A stretch of 64,000 nt of DNA from R-RK-3 sp963842775 (GCA_963842775.1 CAWJHQ010000010.1:124001-188000), one strand, 5' to 3'. Counted from the stretch's first letter, positions 54,200-64,000 are shown. The notes: generated from the letters alone by a model not told the origin. Numbers and translations: made by a program.

Positions 54200-55465
54200 T
54201 CAGGACCTTTCCGCATTGGAGAACAGGTCGTGGAATACCGGGTAGATTTCCCCGGGCGAGGATACGTGGCGCATGGCGAAATGGCGGTGTGTGCCCGTCA
54301 GCGGCGAAAAGCCGTTCCAGATGATGCTTTCGCTGATATGCGTGCCGACCTCGATATAGGCGAAATACTGGCAGACCGGCAGGATGATCTGGTCCAGCAT
54401 ATCGATGCAGCGCCCCATGTCGCCGAGGTCGTTCGCACCGTCAGACGCCTGGGCGCAATAGATGTTCCATTCGTCGGCCGGATAGCGCTCCTTGACGACT
54501 TTGCGCATTTCCTCGAAGGCGCTGGAAATCACCGTGCCGCCGGTTTCCGTCGAGCGGAAGAAAGTGTCCTCGTCCACTTCGCTGGCGACGCTGGTATGGC
54601 GGATGAACACCACATCCACTTCGCGGTAATGGCGCGACAGGAAGATATGCAGCAGCATGAAGAACCGCTTCGCCAGGTCCTTCAGCGACTGGGTCATCGA
54701 GGCCGACGTATCCATCAGGCAGAACATGACCGCCTGGGTAACCGGCTTGGGCTGGCGCTCGAAGCGGTTGTATTTCAGGTCGAACGGATCGATGAAAGCG
54801 ACTGTCCTGCGCAGATGGTGCAGCCGGGCAAGCCGCTCGCGCAGAAGCGTCAGTGCGTCCTGATCCGGCGTGCCTTCCGCTTCCGCCGTTTCGATCTCCG
54901 CTTCGAGCTGGCGGATTTCCTCAAGGCTCGGCCGCCGCAGCGCGATGCGCCGCGCCACGCTGTTGCGCATGGTACGGACCCGATTGAGCTTTGAGGGAGA
55001 GCCGTCGATCGTATAACCAGCACGCACCGGCGTCGGCGAGCGAACGTCCTTGAGCTTGGTCTTGATGAGATTGGGAAGCTTCAGGTCCTCGAAAAACAGG
55101 TCGAGGAATTCGTCCTTGCTGAGCGTAAAGACGAAATCATCCTCGCCGTGACCGTCCGGGCTGCCATGTGCGCCGCCCCCGCCTCCCCCATCGGGGGGTT
55201 TGGGAATGGTGTCGCCGACCACGAATTCCCTGTTGCCGGGCAGCACGAAATCCCGCGAGCCGTCTTTGCCCATCCGGAATGAAGGCTCATTGAGACTTTT
55301 CGCTCTTATCCGGATCTTCTCGCCGCTTTCGACCTCCGAAATCTTGCGTTTCTTCAGTGCCTCGTTGACCGCATTGCGGATTTCGTCCCGGGCGCGGCGG
55401 ATGAAACGCTGTCGATTGCCGAGGCTTTTCGCCTTGGGATTCAGGCGGCGGTCAATGATGTGCAT
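54200..55465 (-). CDS. yeaH: YeaH/DUF444 family VWA-domain protein
   Basis: A 421-residue protein of the YeaH (DUF444) family, induced in stress and stationary phase together with PrkA. The N-terminus MHIIDRRLNPKAKSLGNRQRFIRRARDEIRNAV is characteristic. A von Willebrand A-like site is visible in VMFCLMDTSASM (DxSxS). PDGGGGGGAHGSPDGHGEDDF is the family's glycine-rich loop. It is between prkA and spoVR and abuts spoVR without a gap. Confidence 0.93.
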   Translation of the reverse strand: MHIIDRRLNPKAKSLGNRQRFIRRARDEIRNAVNEALKKRKISEVESGEKIRIRAKSLNEPSFRMGKDGSRDFVLPGNREFVVGDTIPKPPDGGGGGGAHGSPDGHGEDDFVFTLSKDEFLDLFFEDLKLPNLIKTKLKDVRSPTPVRAGYTIDGSPSKLNRVRTMRNSVARRIALRRPSLEEIRQLEAEIETAEAEGTPDQDALTLLRERLARLHHLRRTVAFIDPFDLKYNRFERQPKPVTQAVMFCLMDTSASMTQSLKDLAKRFFMLLHIFLSRHYREVDVVFIRHTSVASEVDEDTFFRSTETGGTVISSAFEEMRKVVKERYPADEWNIYCAQASDGANDLGDMGRCIDMLDQIILPVCQYFAYIEVGTHISESIIWNGFSPLTGTHRHFAMRHVSSPGEIYPVFHDLFSNAERS

Positions 55466-55474
55466 TCGATCTTT

Positions 55475-57423
55475 CTAGCCAGATTTCTTCACTCTCATAT
55501 ACCAATCCACCAGACGCCGGACCTGACGGGGCGTATAGCCGCGCGCGACCATGCGTTCGACGAACTCATTGTGCTTCTTTTCGGTTTCGCCATCCTTCTT
55601 TGCGCCAAAGCTGATGACGGGGAGCAGATCCTCGACCTGGCTGAACATGCGCCGCTCGATCACGTCACGGATCTTCTCATAGGAGGTCCATGACGGGTTC
55701 TTGCCCGAATTGCGCGCCCTGGCCCGCAGCGAGAACTTCACCACCTCGTAGCGGAAATCCTTCGGGTTGGCGATGCCGGCCGGCTTTTCGATCTTCGATA
55801 ACTCCTTGTCGAGCACGCCGCGGTCCATCAGCTGGCCGGTATCCGGGATCCTTGAAGTCGTGATCCTCGATCCAGGCATCGGCGTAGGCCACATAACGGT
55901 CGAAGAGGTTCTGGCCATATTCGTGATAGGATTCCAGATAGGCCTTCTGGATTTCATTGCCGATGAACTCGGCGTAGCGGGGCGCCAACTCTTCCTTGAT
56001 GAACTCGATATAGCGGTCCTCATTGTCCTCGGACATCTGTTCGCGGCGCAGGGCCTGTTCGAGCACATACATCAGATGCACCGGATCGGCGCCGACCTCG
56101 GAGGTGTCGAAATTGAAGGTCTCGGAGAGCACCTTATAGGCAAAGCGCGTCGAAGCGCCTTCCATGCCTTCCGTCACACCCGCGTTATCGCGATATTCCT
56201 GCACCGTCTTGGCGTGCGGATCGGTTTCCTTCATGCTCTCGCCGTCATAGACGCGCAGCTTGGAGTAGAGATTGGAATTCTCATGCTCCTTCATGCGGGT
56301 GAGGACGGAGAATTTCGCCAGCATTTCCAGCGTGCCGGGCGCGCAGGGCGTATCCACCAGCTCGCTCTTCGACAGCAGCTTCTCGTAGATCTTCTTTTCG
56401 TCGGTGACGCGCAGGCAATAGGGCACTTGCACCACGCAGATACGGTCGAGAAAGGCCTCATTATTGCGGTTGGAGCGGAAGGCGCGCCATTCGCTCTCGT
56501 TCGAATGCGCGATGATCACGCCCTGATAGGGCAGCGATCCGACATTCTCGGTGCCGACATAGCTGCCTTCCTGCGTCGCGGTGAGCAACGGATGCAGCAT
56601 CTTGATCGGCGCCTTGAACATTTCGACGAATTCAAGCAGCCCTTGCGTCGTGCGATTGAGGCCGCCGCTGAAGGAATAGGCGTCGGCGTCATTCTGGCCG
56701 AAGAATTCGAGCTTGCGGATGTCAACTTTGCCGACCAGCGCCGAGACATCCTGGTTGTTTTCGTCGCCCGGCTCGGTCTTGGCGACGCAGATCTGGCGCA
56801 GGCGCGACGGGTGGAGCTTCACGACGGAGAATTTCGAGATGTCGCCGCCGAATTCGTCGAGCCGCTTCACGGCCCAGGGCGACATGTGGCCAGTCAGCTT
56901 GCGGCGTGGAATGCCGTAGCGTTCCTCAAGCACGCCACCCATTGAATCCGGATCGAACAGGCCCAACGGGCTTTCGAAGACGGGGCTGAGCTCAGTACCC
57001 GCCCGAAGGACGTAGACCGGGCACTTTTCCATGAGCTCCTTAAGCCTTTCGGCGAGTGACGATTTGCCACCGCCGACCGGCCCGAGCAGATAGAGGATTT
57101 GCTTACGTTCCTCCAGCCCTTGCGCGGCGTGACGAAAATAGCTCACGATCCGCTCGATCGTCTCCTCAAGGCCGTAAAACTCTTTGAACGAGGGGTAAAT
57201 CTTGATCGTGCGGTTCATGAAGATGCGGCCGAGCCGCTCGTCCGACGCCGTGTCGACGATCCGCGGTTCTCCAATCGCGGCCAGCATCCGCTCCGCCGCC
57301 GATGCGTAGAGCATCGGGTCTTCGCGGCAACTTTCAAGATAGCTGCTTCAAGTCAAGCTGCGACTGCTTTTGCTGGCCGTAGCTCTCAGTGTAGAGGTCG
57401 AAAATCTCGTTGTTGGGCTTCAT
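55475..57423 (-). CDS. prkA: PrkA-type serine protein kinase / AAA ATPase (two frameshifts)
   Basis: PrkA (YeaG) combines an AAA+-like ATPase domain with a kinase-related C-terminal domain and acts in stress and nitrogen limitation. Walker A GPVGGGKSS is at about residues 114-122; FMNRTIKIYPSFKEFYGLEETIERIV and AHSNESEWRAFRSNRNNEAFLDRI are conserved. Extra bases break the frame at 57342 (the true start is ATG 57423, MKPNNEIFDLYTESYGQQ, continuing QYLESCREDPMLYASAAERM) and in the GGG run at 55845-55847 (HDFKDP, then DTGQLMDRGVLDKELSKIEKP). Corrected length is about 648 residues. Confidence 0.92.
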
Positions 57424-58037
57424 TCCACCACTCGATATCTCTGGACGCTCAGTCGAAAGGGGAACATCTTTCCCTTAGCATAACCATTTACGCTCTTTTG
57501 TCCTATATGGTTGCATGCGCTCACGATTGTACGCCTTCCCGCTCCACGGGCGAAACCTGGTCGAGGCTAAGAGAACGCGAGGCTTACGGGCATCAAACGA
57601 TGGCAAGGCTATCCTCGCGCTCATCATATCCAGCTTCTAACAAGCTGGGCCTCTGGCCTGAACCGAAGCTGAACATCAGGCCGCCTTCACCATTAGTTTG
57701 TGCTAGTCGCACCGAACCGTCAATTGCTGCTTCGTGGGATGGTTACGCCGCCTGTGGGTGAATTGGGTTGCCGCCCGGCCGCCTGCAAGGCCCTGCACGC
57801 GCAGCTTCGCGGCGTCCTGCCGTGCCGTGGTTCGGCAGCCTTACGTGTCTCTGCTTAGGCATTAAAAGGGAGGCTATCCGCCATTCGGATCGACGGCGGA
57901 AGCGTGCAGCGTATTTCGCCGGATCGACTGCAAAATTTTGTTACCACAACGTGCTCGACGCACGGCCCAGCCAGTGTAAAAAGGCACCATGCGGGTGGTC
58001 GTCTCGGCATCCGCGGCGGATCGAGGCGCTTAAGACG
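57424..58037. other. Noncoding gap between prkA and the GT87 gene
   Basis: This 614-bp divergent gap is where the prkA operon promoter should lie (its right-hand part, 57430-57520, is comparatively AT-rich). The frame of the GT87 gene is open from 57768, but that leader has no family-like sequence. I see no RNA gene, no clear hairpin and no supported ORF. Confidence 0.4.
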
Positions 58038-59354
58038 ATGGAAGTTTCAGCAATCGCGGCCAAACGAGCGTGGATCACCGGACGGCCCGCATGGCTCTGG
58101 CTTTTCGCCCTACTGGTGGGCGGTGCGATCCATCTCGCGCTTTGGCCGCTCTCCGAGCCGCCGACGCTTTTCAGCGATTTCATGAAGGCCTATTGGGTCG
58201 CGGCCGAACATCTATGGCGCGGTGGGCTCAGTGCGGGCTATCCATTTACCATCCGGGGCAACTGGTCGAATTTCCCCATAGTCGCATGGTTCTTCGTTCC
58301 CCTCGTTCCCCTCGGCAGGGAGGCGGCGGGTTGGGCCTATCTGCTGATCGGAGCGGCCGCGACAATCGCCGCCTGGGCAATGCTGGTACGGTTTGCCGGA
58401 TTGCGCGGTCCTCTCGCGGCGGCGCTGGCGTTCCTGTTCCTCGTCAACGGACCGCTACTGAACAGTCTGCGGGAGGGCAACAGCACCCATCTCATTCTCC
58501 TGCTGATGGTCGCGGCGCTGGTTTTATGGCAACGCGGACACGAGTTCGCGGCCGGTGTGGCGCTAGGCTTGTGCGCGGTGGTCAAGCTGCCGCTGCTGCT
58601 GTTCGGCGTCTATTTCCTGGCGCGCCGCCGCTGGAACATCGTGGCTGGCGGAGCGGCGGCCATGGTCGTGACCGGGCTGATCTCGCTTGCGATCTTCGGC
58701 ATCGCCGGCCATTTCGCTTGGTTCGACGAAGCCGTGAAACCCTATTTGGGCCATGCGCTGCCGGCTTTTAACGTGCAATCGATCGACGGTTTCCTCATGC
58801 GGCTCAGCACAGGTGCGAACGAGTTGCTCTACTGGGGGCCGATTGAGCCCTCGCCGGTGCATAAGGTTGTGCGCTACTGCGCCTTCGCCGTGCTGCTGGG
58901 AGGCTTCGCCTGGCTTGCCTGGCGCGCGGAAACGAAGCGGCTGGTCGTGCCCGCAACCGGCGCGCCGCAGCCGCATGATCTTCTGCAATTCTGCGTCGTG
59001 CTGACCCTCGCCTTGGTGATCAGCCCGATTTCATGGACGCATTATTACCTGCTGCTTGTGATCCCCTTGGGCCTCTATTTGGGTGGAAGGCTCGGCCTGC
59101 CGGACGATGCGGCGACGCGCGTGCTTTTCTGGTCCGGCTATGCGCTCACCTCGCTGCCGGTCATCATGCCGGCCATGCAGATGGACCCGGAGCCTCCCAT
59201 CGGCGTTTGGGGCGAACTCGCAGCCCGCACGATCGTATCGGCCTGGCTGTTCGGCGCATTGATCATGCTGGCGTGCTTTGCGCGCGGCATGTGGCTCGCG
59301 ACGATAAGCGCGGCGGATGCGCGCGGCGTCAGCGATCAGTTGCGCGCCGCGTGA
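58038..59354 (+). CDS. GT87-family (DUF2029) integral membrane protein
   Basis: A 438-residue polytopic membrane protein with about ten helices. The pattern LFSDFMKAYWVAAEHLWRGGLSAGYPF near the N-terminus (with the catalytic-type acidic residue after helix 1), AWAMLVRFAG, LLNSLREGNSTHLILLLMVAALVLWQRGHEFAAGVALGLCAVVKLPLLLFGVYFLARRRW and SPISWTHYYLLLVIPLGLYL are typical of GT87 polyprenyl-phosphate-dependent mannosyltransferases. Substrate unknown. The ATG at 58038 (MEVSAIAAKR) is chosen over the upstream open frame. Confidence 0.85.
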   Translation: MEVSAIAAKRAWITGRPAWLWLFALLVGGAIHLALWPLSEPPTLFSDFMKAYWVAAEHLWRGGLSAGYPFTIRGNWSNFPIVAWFFVPLVPLGREAAGWAYLLIGAAATIAAWAMLVRFAGLRGPLAAALAFLFLVNGPLLNSLREGNSTHLILLLMVAALVLWQRGHEFAAGVALGLCAVVKLPLLLFGVYFLARRRWNIVAGGAAAMVVTGLISLAIFGIAGHFAWFDEAVKPYLGHALPAFNVQSIDGFLMRLSTGANELLYWGPIEPSPVHKVVRYCAFAVLLGGFAWLAWRAETKRLVVPATGAPQPHDLLQFCVVLTLALVISPISWTHYYLLLVIPLGLYLGGRLGLPDDAATRVLFWSGYALTSLPVIMPAMQMDPEPPIGVWGELAARTIVSAWLFGALIMLACFARGMWLATISAADARGVSDQLRAA

Positions 59355-59382
59355 GTGCGCCGCTGGCACGCACTTCCCTCCG

Positions 59383-61719
59383 TCATTTCTCGGCCACCGC
59401 TGGCGCAGGCGTTCCCAGCAGCCCGTGCAGCTTTTCCGCGAGCGCTTCGATGGTGAAGGGCTTGGCGATCAGATTGACGCCGGGATCGAGAATACCGTTA
59501 TGCACGATCGCGTTTCGCGTATATCCGGTGGTGAACAGCACCTTCACCTCGGGCCTGCGTCGTGCGACTTCGTCGGCGAGCTGACGCCCGTTCATATCCG
59601 GCATGACGACATCGGTCAGCATCAGCTTGATGTCTGGATTGGCGTCGAGCAGAGCGAGTGCAACGGCGCCGGAGGGAGCATCGAGTACGTCATAGTTGAG
59701 TTCGCGCACCATCGCCACGGCGAGATACCGGACATCGGCGCTGTCTTCGACGATAAGAATGAGTTCACTGCCGCCTAGCCGGGGTGGATCCGGTTTGATC
59801 AGCGGTTTCTGGAACGTTAAATGGCCGTCGCTGAACAGCCGGGGCAGATAGAGCTTCACGCTCGTCCCGACGCCCGGCTCGGTATAGATCTTGACGTGGC
59901 CGCCCGATTGCTTGGCAAATCCGAACACCTGGCTCAGGCCGAGCCCAGTACCCTCTCCGGCGGGCTTGGTGGTGAAGAACGGGTCGAACGCGCGGTTGAG
60001 CACATCAGCTGTCATTCCGCTGCCGGTATCGCTGATCGCGATCATGATATATTGGCCCGGCTCGGTTTCCGGGTGCAGCGCCGCATAGGCTTCGTCGAGA
60101 TGGCTGTTGGCGGTTTCAATCGTCAGTTTCCCGCCTTCGGCCATGGCGTCGCGCGCATTCACCGCAAGATTGAGGAGCGCACTTTCGAGCTGATGGGCAT
60201 CCGCATGGGTGAGCCATAGGCCGCCGGCCAGTACCGTCTCGATCTTCACCGTTTCCGGCAAAGTCCGCCGCAGCATGTCTTCAATGCCGGCGAGCAGCTT
60301 GTTGGCGTCCAGAGGTTCGGGCGACAGCGTCTGCTGGCGAGCGAACGCCAGCAATCTCCGCGTGAGCGCGGCAGCGCGCTCGACGCCTTGGCGGCCGCTT
60401 TCGATCAAAGCCCCGACATTCGTGTCGCCGCGCGAAAGCCGGCGCGAAATCAACTCCAGGCAGCTTCCCATGACCGCCAGCATGTTGTTGAAATCGTGCG
60501 CGATGCCCCCGGTGAGTTGGCCGAGCGCCTCGAGGCGCTGCAGGTGGCGTAGCTGTGCTTCAGTCTCCTGACGCCCTTTCATCTCGGCAACCAGCTGCAA
60601 ATTGGCAGCACTCAGTTCGCTGGTGCGCTCGGCCACTCTCGCCTCCAGCGTCCGGTTGAGATCCTCAAGGCGCTGGGCGCGATCCCGCAGCTCTTGCGAT
60701 ATTTGCGACAGGGTGCCGCCAAGCTGGGCGATTTCGTTGATCGGCACATGCGGCGGCTCGATGATCTTGCCCTCGCCGACCTGCTTTGCCGCGGCCGCGA
60801 CAGTTTCGATTGCCCTGTCGAGCTGGCGGGCGACCAGAAAGGCAAGGATCACCGCGCCGATGATCAGCAGCGTGCCAAGCGCCGCCAAATTCCGAAGCTG
60901 GTCGGCGAGGGGGGCCTGCAGCGTCACCTCCGGAAGTCCCACGGCAGCCACCCAGCCGCTTTTCGGCGCGTACCCGATTGCCGAAACGGCGGGAATGCCC
61001 TCCAGCGTCACCGTGCGAATGCCGCCGGTATGGCGCTGATGCAGATGTTCGACCAGCTTTGACACGAGCAATTTGCCGGCGAATTGTTCATTGTTTGGGG
61101 CGCGCAGAAGAATTCTGCCATCCTGATCGGCGACAGAGATGATCCAGTCGGATGGGACGCCAGGCTCCTCAAGCAGCGCAGCGAACTCCTGAGCGGGGAT
61201 GACCGTCTGCAGCATCCAGCCGGATACGCCGGCGACCTTCACGGGAACAGCGACCTGGGCGTAGAGCCCGCCGGGCGAACCAAGCACCCGCGAGGCATAG
61301 AGCTGGCGATCCGGATCACCCGCGCTCAGCGTCCGGAGAGCCTCTATCCTGGTTGCGGCATTCTCCTCGCCGATCGTGGTCGCTAGAAGCTTGCCATCCG
61401 GCGAAACCAGATCGAACTGACGCCCCGTGCCCGCGGTAACGGAGCGAATTTGCCGCGCGAAGCCTTCGATATCGCCCTCGAGCAGCCGCGTGGAGTTGCC
61501 GAGTACCTTCAGCACCTCGCCTGCATTGGCGAACAAAGTGTCGGCTGCCCGAGCTATGCCTTTGGCGCTTTCCTCCAGCGCAATCGTCGCGCGCGTTCTT
61601 TCGCTGTTCGCATAACGCTCAAGCAGGACGGCGCTGAAGATGAGTGCCGGAATGGCCGCGACCGCGACCAGCACGAAAAGCAGGGCGCGGAAGGGTATCA
61701 CGGTTCCACGAGACGCCAT
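59383..61719 (-). CDS. Hybrid sensor histidine kinase
   Basis: A 778-residue membrane sensor. Two helices (about 11-31 and 279-298) flank a periplasmic dCache-like sensor domain, followed by a HAMP-like segment, a coiled coil (about 340-390), HisKA with GGIAHDFNNML (His408), HATPase with NLAVNARDAM (Asn521), DTGSG (564-568) and GTGLGLS, and a receiver domain with phospho-acceptor Asp703 in LTDVVMPDMNG and Lys753. It has no separate regulator nearby, so an external phosphotransfer partner is needed. It is convergent with the GT87 gene. Confidence 0.9.
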   Translation of the reverse strand: MASRGTVIPFRALLFVLVAVAAIPALIFSAVLLERYANSERTRATIALEESAKGIARAADTLFANAGEVLKVLGNSTRLLEGDIEGFARQIRSVTAGTGRQFDLVSPDGKLLATTIGEENAATRIEALRTLSAGDPDRQLYASRVLGSPGGLYAQVAVPVKVAGVSGWMLQTVIPAQEFAALLEEPGVPSDWIISVADQDGRILLRAPNNEQFAGKLLVSKLVEHLHQRHTGGIRTVTLEGIPAVSAIGYAPKSGWVAAVGLPEVTLQAPLADQLRNLAALGTLLIIGAVILAFLVARQLDRAIETVAAAAKQVGEGKIIEPPHVPINEIAQLGGTLSQISQELRDRAQRLEDLNRTLEARVAERTSELSAANLQLVAEMKGRQETEAQLRHLQRLEALGQLTGGIAHDFNNMLAVMGSCLELISRRLSRGDTNVGALIESGRQGVERAAALTRRLLAFARQQTLSPEPLDANKLLAGIEDMLRRTLPETVKIETVLAGGLWLTHADAHQLESALLNLAVNARDAMAEGGKLTIETANSHLDEAYAALHPETEPGQYIMIAISDTGSGMTADVLNRAFDPFFTTKPAGEGTGLGLSQVFGFAKQSGGHVKIYTEPGVGTSVKLYLPRLFSDGHLTFQKPLIKPDPPRLGGSELILIVEDSADVRYLAVAMVRELNYDVLDAPSGAVALALLDANPDIKLMLTDVVMPDMNGRQLADEVARRRPEVKVLFTTGYTRNAIVHNGILDPGVNLIAKPFTIEALAEKLHGLLGTPAPAVAEK

Positions 61720-61849
61720 GCTGCGCTGCCTTTTTCCTTCCCCCCGAGCCGACCGGAACCTGACACGGCATATAAATCAAATTCAAAGTAAGCGGCAAAG
61801 CTAACATTGCGTTAGCTGGCGGCGTGTGACCGCATGTGTCGCGGTGGTA

Positions 61850-62500
61850 TCAATTAAGCCAGGAGAACATCGATCGCTCCACATCCGCGGACGAATAGCG
61901 TACCGCTTCGCCTTCCACCCAGGCAGCACCGGAGGCGACGAGCGCCAGCGCCTGCGGGTAAATGCGGTGCTCGGCTTCAAGAATGCGGGCGGCAAGCGTC
62001 TCTGCATTGTCATCGGGTCTGACCGGAACGGCAGCCTGGGCCACAATCGGCCCGGCATCCATCTCGGCACGCACGAAATGCACCGTCGCGCCGGATATGC
62101 ACACGCCTGCGTCGAGGGCTTGCTGCTGCGGGTGAAGGCCGCGGAAGGCCGGCAGCAATGATGGGTGGATATTGAGCTGCCGGTCGCGCCAGCGCGCCAC
62201 GAATTCGGCTGTGAGCAGCCGCATGAAGCCGGCATTGCAGACGATCTCCACCCCTGCTTCCTTCAGGGCGCGGTCGAGTTCGGCATCAAAGGCGGCGCGG
62301 TTCGGATAGGCTTTGTGGTCGATGGTCAGCGCGGCGACGCCGGCCTGACGCGCACGCTCCAGGCCAAGCGCACCGGGGCGATTGGAAACGACCAGGACAA
62401 TTTCTGCCGGATAGCCGGGTTCGCGGCAGGCATCGAGCAGGCTTTGCAGGTTGCTGCCCCGGCCCGAGATCAGCGCGCCGACACGTTTCCGCCGGTTCAT
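61850..62500 (-). CDS. purN: Phosphoribosylglycinamide formyltransferase
   Basis: Folate-dependent third step of purine synthesis. The 216-residue enzyme has GALISGRGSNLQSLLDAC (phosphate site), NIHPSLLPAFRGLHPQQQALDAG with the catalytic Asn and His, and VHFVRAEMDAGPIVAQAAV with the catalytic Asp. Its ATG at 62500 overlaps the purM stop by ATGA, so purM-purN is a coupled operon. Confidence 0.95.
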   Translation of the reverse strand: MNRRKRVGALISGRGSNLQSLLDACREPGYPAEIVLVVSNRPGALGLERARQAGVAALTIDHKAYPNRAAFDAELDRALKEAGVEIVCNAGFMRLLTAEFVARWRDRQLNIHPSLLPAFRGLHPQQQALDAGVCISGATVHFVRAEMDAGPIVAQAAVPVRPDDNAETLAARILEAEHRIYPQALALVASGAAWVEGEAVRYSSADVERSMFSWLN

Positions 62501-63582
62501 GCCTGAAATCCGAGCGAGCCGAGGAAGCGTACTGATGGTTTACCCTCGGCCTCGCGCAACGTGCCGATGATCCGGGCGTCTTCGCCCCGGCCGCTCAGAA
62601 ATGCGCAGAGCCGGCCGGCTTCGCCCGCCGCGCAGACGAGCACGAGGCCGATGCCGCAATTGAAGGTCCGCAGCATTTCCGCTTCGGCGACGCCGCCGGC
62701 TGTCGCAATCCACGCAAAGACGGGCTGGGGCTTCCAGGCTGTGAGATCGATCTCGGCGGCCACGCCTTCAGGCAGCACGCGCGGCAGATTCTCGGTGAGG
62801 CCGCCACCCGTAATATGCGCGAGCGCCTTCACGGCGCCGGTCTCGCGGATTGCGGCCAGCACGGTTTTCACATAGATGCGCGTCGGCATGAGCAATGCTT
62901 CGGCGAGCGGCGTGCCAGCGTCGAATGGCGCGGGGGCCTCCCAGCCAAGCCCGCGATCCCGCACCAGCCGGCGCACCAGCGAAAAGCCGTTGGAATGGAC
63001 ACCGGACGAGGCGATACCGATCAGCGCGTCCCCGGCGGCCACGTCGCGACGCGGCAGCAGCGTGCCGCGTTCAGCCGCCCCGACCGCGAATCCGGCCAGA
63101 TCGTAGTCGCCCGCCGCATACAGCCCCGGCATTTCCGCCGTTTCACCACCGATGAGTGCCGCTCCCGCCTGGCGGCAACCCTCTGCGATGCCGCCGATGA
63201 CCGATCTCGCCACCTCCACATCCAGCGCGCCCGAGGCGAAATAGTCGAGGAAGAACAGCGGCTCGGCACCCTGCACGATCAGATCGTTGACGCACATGGC
63301 GACAAGATCGATGCCGATCGTCTCGTGCCGCCCGGCTTCGATCGCGATCTTGACCTTCGTGCCGACGCCGTCGTTGCAGGCAACCAGCACGGGATCGCGG
63401 AAACCGGCCGCCTTCAGATCGAACAGAGCCCCGAACCCGCCGAGATCGGCGCCCGCGCCAGGCCGCGCGGTTGCACGCGCCAAAGGCTTGATCGCTTCGA
63501 CCAGGGCATTGCCGGCATCGATATCGACGCCCGCCTTCGCATAGGTCAGCGCTGCATCTGCAGCCTTGCCGCTTTCCGCCAT
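62497..63582 (-). CDS. purM: Phosphoribosylformylglycinamidine cyclo-ligase
   Basis: AIR synthetase, fifth step of purine synthesis. LTYAKAGVDIDAGNALVEAIKPL is the usual N-terminus; VACNDGVGTKVKIAIEAGRHETIGIDLVAMCVNDLIVQGAEPLFFLDYFA and IGGETAEMPGLYAAGDYDLAGFAVG are diagnostic. The ATG at 63582 (MAESGKAAD) gives 361 residues. It is divergent from a DUF2066 gene, a usual arrangement in rhizobia. Confidence 0.95.
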   Translation of the reverse strand: MAESGKAADAALTYAKAGVDIDAGNALVEAIKPLARATARPGAGADLGGFGALFDLKAAGFRDPVLVACNDGVGTKVKIAIEAGRHETIGIDLVAMCVNDLIVQGAEPLFFLDYFASGALDVEVARSVIGGIAEGCRQAGAALIGGETAEMPGLYAAGDYDLAGFAVGAAERGTLLPRRDVAAGDALIGIASSGVHSNGFSLVRRLVRDRGLGWEAPAPFDAGTPLAEALLMPTRIYVKTVLAAIRETGAVKALAHITGGGLTENLPRVLPEGVAAEIDLTAWKPQPVFAWIATAGGVAEAEMLRTFNCGIGLVLVCAAGEAGRLCAFLSGRGEDARIIGTLREAEGKPSVRFLGSLGFQA

Positions 63583-63809
63583 GTCGTGAAGCCTCGCGTT
63601 TCGTTGCCGCACACAAGCGCCGGTTGCCGCATCCGTCAACACATCTCTGCGCCGGTAACCATTTACTCTTTGAAAGCAATGGGGTGAGCGTTTATCGGTT
63701 TGGCCTTTTGGCGCAGCATAAAGCAGGCTAATCTCACCGCCGATTGGAAACGCGATGAAATGCGAGGCGGCTGGCGCCTACGGCCCGGCTCCCGTTGAGG
63801 ATTGGAACG

Positions 63810-64000
63810 ATGGTTCAGAGGGTTGTCGCCGCGATGCTGGCCGCGAGTTTCGCGTTCGTGCATGCGGTCGAGGCGAAGACATCGACGGTTTATTCGGTCG
63901 CCAAGGTTTCCGTGTCGGCCGATGCCGACAACGCAGTCGCGGCCAAGGAGAAGGCCCTTGCCGAGGCCCAGCAGATCGCGCTGCGCGCGCTCCTCAAGCG
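63810..64000 (+). CDS. DUF2066 family protein, 5' part (runs off the window)
   Basis: Only the first 63 residues are visible. ATG at 63810 gives MVQRVVAAMLAASFAFVHAVEA, a signal peptide, then KTSTVYSVAKVSVSADADNAVAAKEKALAEAQQIALRALLKR. The A.KEKALAEAQ.IAL..LL.R pattern and the position opposite purM match the secreted DUF2066 family of alphaproteobacteria. Function unknown. The promoter would lie in the 227-bp gap with purM, where I see nothing else. Confidence 0.7.
   Translation, partial: MVQRVVAAMLAASFAFVHAVEAKTSTVYSVAKVSVSADADNAVAAKEKALAEAQQIALRALLK

Noticed and set aside
52571..54994. An 807-codon plus-strand open frame opposite spoVR and yeaH
   Set aside because: Both minus-strand genes have clear family hallmarks; this frame runs through both and has no start context.
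57424..58037. N-terminal extension of the GT87 protein from 57768
   Set aside because: The 90-residue leader is Arg/Pro/Cys-rich without membrane character, while a family-like start lies at 58038.

Overview
The window is GC-rich chromosomal DNA from an alphaproteobacterium, most probably a Hyphomicrobiales (Rhizobiales) autotroph. The assignment rests on red-type (form IC) RuBisCO with CbbX, a chain running from dgt and argS to trmFO in an order common in this group, the purM/DUF2066 divergent pair, and several families of rhizobial-type intergenic palindromes. Genus cannot be fixed by eye.

Layout. 1-6.1 kb: Calvin-Benson-Bassham operon, transketolase (3' part), cbbL, cbbS, cbbX, rpe, phosphoglycolate phosphatase, cbbY. 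6.2-7.4 kb: EamA permease and PAP2 phosphatase. 7.5-8.7 kb: an AT-rich island with three overlapping small unknown ORFs, lying between a decayed copy of the yejF 3' end and the intact yejF. 8.7-16.4 kb: Yej-type peptide ABC transporter with two tandem binding proteins. 16.7-24.5 kb: membrane cytochrome c, kdsB, pheA, ALDH-GMC oxidoreductase pair, a flagellar-rod-like orphan, an SDR, a SHOCT protein and an A-type Fe-S carrier. 24.6-49.1 kb: housekeeping chain dgt, argS, SPOR protein, nagZ, scpA, scpB, ABC ATPase, tatABC, serS, surE, pcm, NlpD-like LysM/M23 lipoprotein, DUF815-type ATPase, yajC, secD, secF, Mth938-like gene, phytoene-synthase-family gene, trmFO. 49.2-52.6 kb: lipoprotein and a quinone-stress-like module (ring-cleaving dioxygenase, DoxX, LysR regulator). 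52.6-57.4 kb: prkA-yeaH-spoVR stress module. 58-64 kb: GT87 membrane protein, hybrid histidine kinase, purN-purM and the start of a DUF2066 gene.

Function. The genes cover CO2 fixation with RuBisCO repair, peptide uptake, protein export (Tat, SecDF-YajC), chromosome condensation (ScpAB), cell-wall turnover (NagZ, NlpD, SPOR), translation (ArgS, SerS, TrmFO) and purine synthesis.

Quality caveat. About fourteen genes, many of them essential (argS, serS, secD, prkA, trmFO, cbbL and others), are broken by single-base frameshifts, nearly all of them +1 insertions and many in short homopolymers. This looks like uncorrected long-read error, not gene decay, so I give full spans as CDS and mark each break. 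The serS break is different: about 230 bp of unalignable sequence sits in the middle of the gene. The strongest candidate for something undescribed is the AT-rich three-ORF island at 7.5-8.7 kb.
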